Shown: in pieces, positions 1 to 5,062 of the stretch
How the letters are laid out: each line of letters opens with the position of its first letter
How positions within the stretch are numbered: the first letter of the stretch is position 1
NCBI GenBank assembly: GCA_030612485.1
Contig: JAUWNS010000170.1
Location: 1-5,062, forward strand
Length of the DNA: 5,062 nucleotides
From: Candidatus Bipolaricaulota bacterium
GTDB taxonomy: Bacteria > Bipolaricaulota > Bipolaricaulia > UBA7950 > UBA9294
Direction of reading: 5' to 3'
The notes under the pieces: model-generated
Told to the model about the DNA's origin: nothing
The model's database searches: none
Seen by the model: the letters and a program-made list of their open reading frames with translations, nothing else
Made by a program: the position numbers and the translations under genes

Positions 1-1
1 C

Positions 2-1594
2 GTCTGCCTGAACATGGAGGACGAGGCGCGGCGTAAGGGAATCACGATCGACGAGAAGGCGCTCAAACAAAAACTCGGGGTCCCGGTCATCAGCACGCTC
101 GCCGTACGCGGGGTTGGGGTGAAAGAAGCGACAACCCTCGCTGTGAAGGTAGCGCAAGAGAAGCCGGTCGTTCCCTCACCAACCTACAGCAATGATGTTG
201 AACGCGTGATTGACCACCTCACGACTGCCGTTAAAGAAGTCCTTACAAACCGCTCCGGTTTCTCTCCCCGTCTGGTCGCGATCAAGCTTCTCGAAGGAGA
301 TCCCTACTTCATAAAGAGGATTGCCGCAGAGGGGTTCACGAACTACGAAGAGACGGAACGACTCAAGGAAGCACTGACCGAGCTCAGGGGAGAGAGCGGG
401 GAGGGGGTCGTCTCCGCTGAGCGGCACAATCTGGCGATGAAGCTCTTCGAGGAAGTAGCAACTGTGGGGAGACCAACGATCGGCCTTCGCGATCGGATCG
501 ATGCGCTCCTCATGCACCGTCTCTTCGGCCCCCTCTTCTTCGCCGCAATCATGTACGCCTTCTTCGTCCTTGTCTTCAAGGTGGGATCACTCGTCGAGGG
601 GCCGATGATGGGCCTCTTCGATAGCTCGGTCGATGCCCTCGCCACGGTGATGAACGAGCAGAGCCTTGGGTTCGCCCTCCTTAAGGGGATGATTCAAGGG
701 GTAGGTGGCGCGATCGGAATCGTCCTCCCATACCTCGTCCCGTTCCTCGCCGGCCTTGCCGTGCTGGAGGATATCGGGTACCTTCCGCGGGCCGGTTACC
801 TTATGGATGGGCTGATGCACAAGATAGGGCTACACGGAAAGTCGGTGATCCCGTTCATCCTCGGTTACGGGTGCAGCGTCCCTGCCGTAATGGCCACGCG
901 CATCCTCGATTCCCCCCGCGATCGGTTCATCACCGCGATGCTATCGGTGATGGTCCCCTGCGTCGCGCGCACGACGATCATCTTCGGGCTCGTTGGTTAC
1001 TTCCTCGGGCCTACCATGGCGTTCCTCCTCTACATCGTCAACATCCTAGTGATCGCCATCGCTGGCAAGGTGATGACCAAGGTCTTCCCCCGCGTCACCC
1101 CAGGGCTGATTCTGGAGATCCCCTCCTACAAGATCCCCTCCACCCGCGTGGTTGCGGCCAAGGTCTGGCTGCGGGTTCGCGAGTTTATCATCCTTGCCTT
1201 TCCCCTCCTGATAGCAGGAAGCCTCCTGCTGAGTTTCTTCGAGTACATCCACTGGAATTACTACTTGAACCTTGGCTTCCTTCCCATCACCTGGGCCCTT
1301 GGACTACCAATGAGCCTTGGGGTGACGTTGATCTTCGGAATTTTCCGCAAGGAGCTCTCGCTGATCATGCTCTTCCAGGCACTCGGGACAACTCAGGTAG
1401 CAAGCGTCCTCTCTGCTGGGCAGATGATGACGTTCACCCTGTTTGCTATCTTCTACATCCCGTGCGTGGCGACGATCGCCGTTCTCGCGCGTGAACTCGG
1501 TTGGAGAAAGACCTCTCTCGTTCTCGCCTCGACCACTGGAATTGCCCTCGTCGTTGCCCTGCTTGGTCGGGGGATTGCGAGTATAATCGTGTGA
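2..1594 (+). CDS. feoB: Ferrous iron transport protein B, 5'-truncated by window edge
   Basis: GTP-regulated inner-membrane Fe(II) importer. The frame is open to the first base, so the real start lies upstream; 530 residues are visible. With residue 1 at base 2, the fragment opens in the G domain at the G4 motif NMED (residues 4-7), followed by the G5 region (STLAVRG) and a helical spacer. The membrane domain begins near residue 176 and has both gate (nucleoside-recognition-like) halves: GYGCSVPAVMATR (288-300), MVPCVAR, FGIFRKE (445-451) and IPCVATIAVLARELGW near the C-terminus. The conserved cysteines Cys291, Cys320 and Cys488 of the proposed transport path are present. The missing part should hold G1-G3, roughly the first 120 residues, giving a total near 650, normal for the family. 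The next gene follows after 25 bp. A feoA upstream would be usual but is outside the window. An internal ATG at base 14 is not the start, because it falls inside G4. Confidence 0.97.
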   Translation, partial: VCLNMEDEARRKGITIDEKALKQKLGVPVISTLAVRGVGVKEATTLAVKVAQEKPVVPSPTYSNDVERVIDHLTTAVKEVLTNRSGFSPRLVAIKLLEGDPYFIKRIAAEGFTNYEETERLKEALTELRGESGEGVVSAERHNLAMKLFEEVATVGRPTIGLRDRIDALLMHRLFGPLFFAAIMYAFFVLVFKVGSLVEGPMMGLFDSSVDALATVMNEQSLGFALLKGMIQGVGGAIGIVLPYLVPFLAGLAVLEDIGYLPRAGYLMDGLMHKIGLHGKSVIPFILGYGCSVPAVMATRILDSPRDRFITAMLSVMVPCVARTTIIFGLVGYFLGPTMAFLLYIVNILVIAIAGKVMTKVFPRVTPGLILEIPSYKIPSTRVVAAKVWLRVREFIILAFPLLIAGSLLLSFFEYIHWNYYLNLGFLPITWALGLPMSLGVTLIFGIFRKELSLIMLFQALGTTQVASVLSAGQMMTFTLFAIFYIPCVATIAVLARELGWRKTSLVLASTTGIALVVALLGRGIASIIV

Positions 1595-1605
1595 AACACG
1601 GTTTT

Positions 1606-1612
1606 AGGGGAG
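1606..1612 (+). promoter_or_regulatory. Ribosome binding site of the AhpD-like gene
   Basis: AGGGGAG lies 7 nt before the ATG at 1620. It is a strong Shine-Dalgarno match and supports that ATG over the in-frame ATG at 1629. It sits in the 25-bp gap after feoB. Confidence 0.8.
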
Positions 1613-1619
1613 TTGACTG

Positions 1620-1973
1620 ATGGGTGAGATGAAGGATGCAGTACGGGACGTAAAACGTTCGCTAAATGAGCTTGGTAGACAAGCACCCGAGGAGATGAAG
1701 CACTTCTCACAGTTTATGGAGGAGGTACTCAAGCCGGATGCCCTCGACCTTAAGACAAAAGAACTGATTGCGCTTGGCATGGCACTAACTGCTCGTTGCA
1801 AGTACTGCATCGGGATACATACACAGAAGTGCTTCGCCGCTGGTGCGACGGAGAAAGAGATCTGGGAAGTGGCGGCGGTAGCGGTGATGATGTGCGGTGG
1901 CCCGGCCCTCACATACACAGCGGACTTATACAAGGCACTGCAAGAGTTTAGTGATTCCGCAAAACAGGTATAG
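1620..1973 (+). CDS. AhpD-like carboxymuconolactone decarboxylase family protein
   Basis: Small (117 aa) soluble, all-helical protein of the AhpD/CMD fold. The conserved core at residues 45-75 reads KTKELIALGMALTARCKYC followed by IGIHT. It contains Cys60-x2-Cys63 and His67, with Glu48 exactly 12 residues before the first Cys. This is the spacing of the Glu, Cys, Cys and His of mycobacterial AhpD (Glu118, Cys130, Cys133, His137). The residue matching AhpD His132 is Tyr62, so the proton relay is not identical. A thiol-disulfide or peroxide-reducing role is likely; decarboxylase activity is not implied, since true decarboxylases lack the CxxC. The length suits a single-domain family member. It lies between feoB and a metal exporter-like gene and ends directly against the next start, so a redox function linked to metal handling is inferred. 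The substrate is unknown. Confidence 0.92.
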   Translation: MGEMKDAVRDVKRSLNELGRQAPEEMKHFSQFMEEVLKPDALDLKTKELIALGMALTARCKYCIGIHTQKCFAAGATEKEIWEVAAVAVMMCGGPALTYTADLYKALQEFSDSAKQV

Positions 1974-2996
1974 ATGAACTTTCCTGCAATCCTACGAGAG
2001 GCGGTGACGATCACCCTCTTCGTCTTCTCGATGATGGTCTTCGTCGACTGGTTGAACGTGCGTTCGCGCGGCAGGATGAAACAGACCCTGCGCGGGCGCA
2101 GGTGGCGCGAGTACACCCTCTCCTCCTTCCTCGGCTCGACCCCGGGATGCCTGGGGGCGTTCATGAACGTCTCTATGTACGTTCACGGATTGATCGGGTT
2201 CGGTGCCCTCGTGGGCGGAATGATCGCCACCTCAGGGGACGAGGCGTACGTCATGCTCTCCCTCTTCCCAGGGAAGGCCCTCCTCCTCTTCGGAGGGTTG
2301 TTCGTCGCAGGGATTGTCTTCGGCCCCCTCGCTGACCTCATCGCGAAGCGTCTCAAGATCCGCCCCTGTGAGGAGTGCGTCCTACAGACGGTCCATCCCG
2401 AGGAGTTCGAGAAGGGGCGCAGGGAGACGCTGCGCGCCACACTGCGCCATCCGAGCCTGACAAGACTCCTCTTCCTCCTGTTCATGGTTGCCCTTCTCGT
2501 TATTGCTGCCCTGGGGATCGTCGGGCCGGAAGGGTGGGGATGGATGCGCATCACACTGATCGTCCTCCTCTCCCTGGGAACCCTTCTCAGCCTATCGAGC
2601 TCGGAACACTACCTGAAGGAACATATCATCGTCCACATCCTGCGCCATCACACCCTGCGGGTCTTCTTGTGGACGTTCGGAGCGCTCCTGGTCATCTCCT
2701 TCCTCCCGAGCGAGGAGGCCGTAAGCACGTTCATCCAAGCGCATATGCTGTGGGTCTTCCTCTTTGCCGGGATCCTTGGGGTGATCCCCGAATCCGGACC
2801 ACACATGATCTTCGTGATGATGTTCGCCTCAGGGCTCGTTCCGTTCTCCGTTCTCTTCGTCAGTTCGTTCGTCCAGGACGGTCATGGGATGCTCCCGCTC
2901 CTGTCGGTGTCGCTGCGCGATTCGCTACGGGTGAAAGCGTTCAACCTTGTTTTCGGGCTCGCCGTCGGAGGGGTCCTCTATCTCTTCGGCTTTTGA
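1974..2996 (+). CDS. Putative heavy-metal/manganese exporter (ArsP_2-like, about 10 TM)
   Basis: A 340-aa polytopic inner-membrane protein. It resembles the family described as putative 10-TM heavy-metal exporters or putative manganese transporters (ArsP_2, formerly a DUF). Hydrophobic segments lie near residues 9-27, 72-86, 101-123, 164-183, 190-207, 228-244, 258-272, 278-299 and 322-340. Two related halves are visible. The first has GSTPGC (54-59) then ATSGDEA (85-91); the second has GVIPESGPH (269-277) then QDGHG (301-305), with a Pro-centred helix break followed by an Asp-containing motif in each. The central hydrophilic loop has Cys132-x2-Cys135 and His141. A second polar stretch at 211-226 is rich in His (212, 217, 221, 225, 226) and Glu. 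Both could bind metal. The ATG follows the previous TAG with no gap, and only a weak AGG at 1966-1968 precedes it, so translation is probably coupled. The transported ion cannot be read from sequence; efflux of Mn(II) or another divalent metal is the family-based guess. Confidence 0.85.
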   Translation: MNFPAILREAVTITLFVFSMMVFVDWLNVRSRGRMKQTLRGRRWREYTLSSFLGSTPGCLGAFMNVSMYVHGLIGFGALVGGMIATSGDEAYVMLSLFPGKALLLFGGLFVAGIVFGPLADLIAKRLKIRPCEECVLQTVHPEEFEKGRRETLRATLRHPSLTRLLFLLFMVALLVIAALGIVGPEGWGWMRITLIVLLSLGTLLSLSSSEHYLKEHIIVHILRHHTLRVFLWTFGALLVISFLPSEEAVSTFIQAHMLWVFLFAGILGVIPESGPHMIFVMMFASGLVPFSVLFVSSFVQDGHGMLPLLSVSLRDSLRVKAFNLVFGLAVGGVLYLFGF

Positions 2997-2997
2997 T

Positions 2998-3011
2998 AGT
3001 GATAGCTCACT
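2998..3011 (+). other. Short hairpin after the feoB operon
   Basis: AGTGA, loop TAGC, TCACT: a perfect 5-bp stem with a 4-nt loop, starting 2 bp after the exporter stop codon. It has no following T-run, so it is not a classical intrinsic terminator. It could be a 3' mRNA structure or chance. Confidence 0.3.
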
Positions 3012-3044
3012 TTGCAGCCGAGCCCCGAGTGTAGATACGGCGGG

Positions 3045-3066
3045 CGCATTGACTCCAGTGAATGCG
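3045..3066. repeat. 22-bp near-palindrome between convergent genes
   Basis: Outer arms CGCATT and AATGCG pair perfectly, then a G-G mismatch, then ACT and AGT pair around a central CC. Eighteen of 22 positions are symmetric. It could be a protein-binding site or a weak hairpin. It lies downstream of both flanking genes, where a promoter operator is not expected. Confidence 0.4.
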
Positions 3067-3158
3067 GAACCGTCCGTGTTTCGCTCTGACCCTGAGCTTG
3101 TTACGTAAACCTTTCCTACTGATCGTCTTCAAACTCAAACCGTAGTTTCAAGCATTTT

Positions 3159-3239
3159 ACCGCAGAGGGCGCAAAGATCGCTGAGATGAAGCATTAAGGA
3201 TACCATTCCACTCTCTGCGTGCTCCGCGTTCTCGGCGGT
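3159..3239. repeat. Inverted repeat built from 9-bp CGCnRAGnn units (CGCAGAG-type)
   Basis: Left arm 3159-3186 and right arm 3212-3239 are 28 nt each and match at 20 of 28 positions when one is reverse-complemented; the loop is 25 nt. After an ACCGC edge, the left arm is three 9-bp units: CGCAGAGGG, CGCAAAGAT, CGCTGAGAT (3161-3187). The right arm, on the complementary strand, is CGCCGAGAA, CGCGGAGCA, CGCAGAGAG (3237 down to 3211). Repeats of this ACCGCAGAG...CTCTGCGGTG type are familiar to me from intergenic regions of many environmental bacteria; their function is not established. No T-run follows on either strand, so it is not a standard terminator, although the hairpin lies between convergent genes. 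The diverged units suggest an old copy. Confidence 0.7.
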
Positions 3240-3325
3240 GAAAGCTTCTGTTTCGTAAGAAGAAGAGGGTTGTGTAACAGCTTGCCTGTGGATCGATTTT
3301 AGGGGCATGTCATCGGAGAGCAGGG

Positions 3326-4171
3326 CTACGCAGAAGGACTAAGACGTGCTTCTAGCCACGCTTCGACATCACCCAACACCTGGTCATGTTCTGGTTCGTT
3401 GAATACCTCGTGGTAGAGGCCATCGTAGATCTTGATTGTCTTGTCGACCGAGCTGACCGCACCGTACAACATCCGGGCACCATCCGGATCGCCCAACCTG
3501 TCTGCGCTGCCTTGCACAATCAGAACCGGCAGCGTTATCTTAGACGCCTCAGCGGTAATACGTTGCATCGCTTTCAGTATTTCATATGTCAACCGCGCGG
3601 TGGTCTTTCCAGTATAGACCAATGGGTCACTGACGTATGCGTGTACCACTGCTGGGTCTCGTGACACTCCCTTGGCTTCCAGCTGAAGCAATCCGACTCT
3701 TGGTAGCAAGGTTGAAAGGAGTTTGACCATGCTGATGGTAATTGGAGAGGTATTGCTGGGCACCTTAACGCTCGGCCCGGACAGGATTACACCCGCCAGT
3801 TTGGCCTGGTGATCGAGCAGGAATAGCGCACTGATCAGCGCACCCATACTGTGTCCTAACAAGAACGATGGTTTGTCCGGCTGCCACTTGCGCACCATAT
3901 CAACGTAAACGCTGAACACATCTATGAAATCGTTAAATCTCTTTACGCACACCCGTGTGCCATCCGACTTGCCATGCCCGAGGTGATCAATACCATAAAC
4001 AGCATAGCCAAGAGGGACAAAGTGATTGACAACGTTCATATACCGTCCACTGTGTTCAGCTAACCCATGGACAATTAGCAGAACAGCTCTCGGCTCGTCC
4101 TCCGGCAACCAGCACTGATAGTAGATATCCGCACCCCGAACACCTGTGAAGAACCCTTCTTGATGCCTCAT
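3326..4171 (-). CDS. Alpha/beta hydrolase, monoacylglycerol lipase / lysophospholipase-like
   Basis: A 281-aa serine hydrolase of the Hydrolase_4 (serine aminopeptidase S33-like) group. This group includes bacterial monoacylglycerol lipases and PldB-like lysophospholipases. The oxyanion-side motif is HGLAEHSGRY (35-44) and the strand-turn motif is GIDHLGHGKSDG (60-71). The nucleophile elbow is GHSMG (106-110) with Ser108. The acid is Asp224 in VQGSAD and the base is His254 in YHEVFNEP, so the triad is complete. A cap of roughly residues 133-205 lies between the elbow and the acid. No signal peptide or membrane anchor is seen, so it is probably cytoplasmic. The length is normal and the N-terminus (MRHQEGFF...YYQCWLPE) is family-like, supporting this ATG; purine-rich GGGGAAGG lies directly before it. 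It stands alone, convergent with the metal operon. The likely reaction is hydrolysis of monoacylglycerols or similar esters; the exact substrate is inferred from family only. Confidence 0.93.
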   Translation of the reverse strand: MRHQEGFFTGVRGADIYYQCWLPEDEPRAVLLIVHGLAEHSGRYMNVVNHFVPLGYAVYGIDHLGHGKSDGTRVCVKRFNDFIDVFSVYVDMVRKWQPDKPSFLLGHSMGALISALFLLDHQAKLAGVILSGPSVKVPSNTSPITISMVKLLSTLLPRVGLLQLEAKGVSRDPAVVHAYVSDPLVYTGKTTARLTYEILKAMQRITAEASKITLPVLIVQGSADRLGDPDGARMLYGAVSSVDKTIKIYDGLYHEVFNEPEHDQVLGDVEAWLEARLSPSA

Positions 4172-4722
4172 CCTTCCCCTATCTAACTAGCCCCTCATAG
4201 AACAACTTCCGGTGCACATATCACAGCCAGCCAGGCCGGTATCTCAGGCTGCTATGAAGCCGTATTGTATTCCCACTGCTAGCCTTCGATCAAAATCTTC
4301 GCCTCCTTACAATGCGGGCCGGTTATTGAACTAGCGGGGTCACCCTCCAAATCGGATAGAACTTAGCATCGTGCCTGAAGCAATTCCAAGGGAAAGAGGT
4401 AGGCGATAGCAATCAAGAGGGAGGGTCAAGCCTTGTTTCTTGCGTCCTTTTTCCCCCAATCAGATCATTCCAGTAGGTGTTGAAGCCATGTGTCGCCACG
4501 AGACAGTTAATGAACGCGTTCTACAATCAGTCCCCCCAAGCTCCAGACTACGGGATTCGAACGAATCACCTCACGAATGCAGCCGGAGGGGAGAGGCCAC
4601 TCACCGGAAGCCCGAGCCGCCTGCTCAACGCAACCCAAGATCCCTCTTGCTGCGTGACAAAGGCACCCGCTGCTTTCCTGAGTAGGAACCTACAGCCACT
4701 TGTTTCTGTCTTCTACCCAGTA
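4172..4722. other. Long region without a convincing gene
   Basis: About 550 bp between the hydrolase start and the antitoxin promoter. The hydrolase promoter should lie at its left end, but no good -35/-10 pair stands out there on the reverse strand. Frames open on the + strand (from 4440 and from 4477) have no family features, no clear ribosome binding site and low-complexity Pro/Ser/Arg-rich translations; one of them reads through the antitoxin promoter. Two small AA-centred inverted repeats are visible: GATTCG-AA-CGAATC (4554-4567) and GTAGG-AA-CCTAC (4682-4693). It may be decayed sequence or an intergenic junction. Confidence 0.55.
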
Positions 4723-4728
4723 TATAAT
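4700..4728 (+). promoter_or_regulatory. Sigma70-type promoter of the toxin-antitoxin operon
   Basis: A perfect -10 box TATAAT (4723-4728) lies exactly 17 bp after TTGTTT (4700-4705), which matches the first half of the TTGACA consensus. Transcription would start near 4735, giving a very short leader before the ATG at 4748. Confidence 0.7.
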
Positions 4729-4745
4729 GACCATTTAGGTGGTCA
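4728..4745. promoter_or_regulatory. Operator-like inverted repeat TGACCA-N6-TGGTCA
   Basis: A perfect 6-bp inverted repeat with a 6-bp spacer. It starts at the last base of the -10 box, spans the expected transcription start and overlaps the ribosome binding site. Phd/YefM antitoxins are known to repress their own promoters by binding palindromes at this position, so this is the best candidate autoregulatory site. Binding here is inferred. Confidence 0.6.
4737..4742 (+). promoter_or_regulatory. Ribosome binding site of the antitoxin gene
   Basis: AGGTGG lies 5 nt before the ATG at 4748. It favours that ATG over the in-frame GTG at 4739, which would begin inside this site. Confidence 0.7.
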
Positions 4746-4747
4746 GT

Positions 4748-5008
4748 ATGAAATTGACAACAGTCAAAGGGTTCAGAGATCAAGCAACGAAGTTTCTCCG
4801 TAGCCAGGACCCTGTCCTCATCACACGCAGGGGAAAGCCTGCCGGGATCTACATCTCACTCCAAGAAGATGAGGACCTCCCCTTCGAGTTTCGCAAGGAG
4901 CTCATGCTGGCACTTGTAGCTAAGGTAAAGAAGAGCCTGCAAGAGCACGGACTCACCGAACAAGATATCCTCAGCGACTTTGAAACCACTCGACAAGCTC
5001 GTCGTTGA
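4748..5008 (+). CDS. Phd/YefM-family antitoxin
   Basis: An 86-aa protein with the layout of type II antitoxins of the Phd/YefM superfamily. The N-terminal DNA-binding and dimerisation part is MKLTTVKGFRDQATKFL, then a short strand pair and the family hallmark LITRRGKPAGIYISL (about residues 24-38). The rest is a charged, helical C-terminal tail (about 40-86, ending DFETTRQARR) that would wrap and inhibit the toxin. Length and order are typical. The start at 4748 is chosen by the AGGTGG site; using GTG 4739 would add three residues and sit on the ribosome binding site. The gene overlaps the downstream PIN toxin by 29 bp. It is probably autoregulated through the inverted repeat at 4728-4745. 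The pairing of a Phd-type antitoxin with a PIN toxin is common. Confidence 0.88.
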   Translation: MKLTTVKGFRDQATKFLRSQDPVLITRRGKPAGIYISLQEDEDLPFEFRKELMLALVAKVKKSLQEHGLTEQDILSDFETTRQARR

Positions 5009-5062
5009 TGCTAACCCCATCATCTCCGCTCTCCTTGGGGGTGCTGCTCTGCAGGTGTTTTG
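4980..5062 (+). CDS. PIN-domain toxin (VapC-like), 3'-truncated by window edge
   Basis: Only the first 27 codons are in the window. In the frame beginning at TTG 4980 the protein reads MKPLDKLVVDANPIISALLG and continues GAALQVF. The strand-then-acid motif LVVDAN with Asp10, followed by P-x-x-SALLGG, is the N-terminus of PIN-domain ribonucleases, where this Asp is the first metal-binding catalytic residue. TTG 4980 is the only usual start codon between the upstream in-frame stop (TAA at 4926) and the motif. No Shine-Dalgarno is seen before it, so translation is probably coupled to the antitoxin, which it overlaps by 29 bp. Its expected role is RNA cleavage held in check by the antitoxin. The remaining acidic residues lie beyond the window and cannot be checked. 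Confidence 0.8.
   Translation, partial: MKPLDKLVVDANPIISALLGGAALQVF

Larger units (their letters stand above)
2997..3325. other. Intergenic region between convergent genes, no gene seen
   Basis: A 329-bp non-coding stretch between the end of the metal operon and the end of the reverse-strand hydrolase. Apart from the short hairpin, the near-palindrome and the 9-bp-unit inverted repeat listed separately, I see nothing. There is no tRNA, no intrinsic terminator with a T-tract and no ORF with family features. Confidence 0.7.

Noticed and set aside
871..1494. 207-aa open frame overlapping feoB on the + strand
   Set aside because: Out-of-frame shadow of feoB. The translation is rich in Pro, Arg and His with no family features, while the feoB frame has clear conserved motifs throughout.
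1604..2164. 186-aa reverse-strand open frame across the AhpD-like gene
   Set aside because: Antisense shadow. The forward AhpD frame has its catalytic residues at family spacing and a strong ribosome site.
2998..3011. Intrinsic terminator for the feoB operon
   Set aside because: The stem is only 5 bp and no T-run follows; listed only as a weak hairpin.
2375..3034. 219-aa open frame overlapping the exporter gene
   Set aside because: Shadow frame, Pro/Arg-rich, starting mid-gene without a ribosome site. The exporter frame is supported by membrane segments and repeated motifs.
3159..3239. CRISPR array or intrinsic terminator
   Set aside because: The 9-bp units are contiguous with no spacers, so it is not CRISPR. 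Neither strand has a T-tract after the hairpin, so it is not a classical terminator.
4540..4640. Complete tRNA gene on the reverse strand
   Set aside because: Only the T-loop and the 3' part of its stem fit. The T-stem is mispaired at two of five positions, with one further wobble, and no matching 5' acceptor, D-arm or anticodon arm can be found.
4440..4685. 81-aa open frame in the gene-poor region
   Set aside because: Arg/Pro/Ser-rich low-information translation without a ribosome site; probably chance.
4477..4803. 108-aa open frame upstream of and overlapping the antitoxin
   Set aside because: No recognisable family, no clear ribosome site, and it runs through the TATAAT box and into the antitoxin in another frame.

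Overview
This is a bacterial chromosomal window, most likely from an environmental and possibly anaerobic lineage. The evidence for bacteria is the Shine-Dalgarno sites, a sigma70-type -10 box and a Phd/PIN toxin-antitoxin pair. The phylum cannot be fixed from this sequence. GC content is uneven: a sampled 60-base line of feoB is about 65% GC, while two sampled lines of the hydrolase gene are about 43% and 57%.

Bases 2-2996 (+ strand) are the end of a tight metal-transport operon. It holds the 3' three-quarters of feoB (ferrous iron uptake, cut by the window start), a 117-aa AhpD-like carboxymuconolactone decarboxylase-family protein with an intact CxxC-x3-His site, and a 340-aa polytopic membrane protein of the putative heavy-metal/manganese exporter family (ArsP_2-like). 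The gaps are 25 bp and 0 bp, so the last two genes are probably translationally coupled. A plausible reading is iron import, a thiol redox partner and export of a competing or excess metal expressed together; this is inference.

Bases 2997-3325 lie between convergent genes and hold no gene. They carry a short hairpin right after the operon, a 22-bp near-palindrome (3045-3066), and an inverted repeat in which each arm is three 9-bp units of the form CGCnRAGnn (3159-3239). The inverted repeat resembles the CGCAGAG-type intergenic repeats of many environmental genomes.

Bases 3326-4171 (- strand) encode a monoacylglycerol lipase-like alpha/beta hydrolase with a complete Ser-Asp-His triad. Bases 4172-4722 are a long stretch with no convincing gene. 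Bases 4723-5062 hold a toxin-antitoxin module: promoter, an operator-like inverted repeat overlapping the ribosome binding site, a Phd/YefM-type antitoxin, and the first 27 codons of an overlapping PIN-domain toxin that runs off the window. No convincing undescribed system is visible. The most useful leads are the feoB/AhpD/exporter gene set, the 9-bp-unit inverted repeat and the antitoxin operator.
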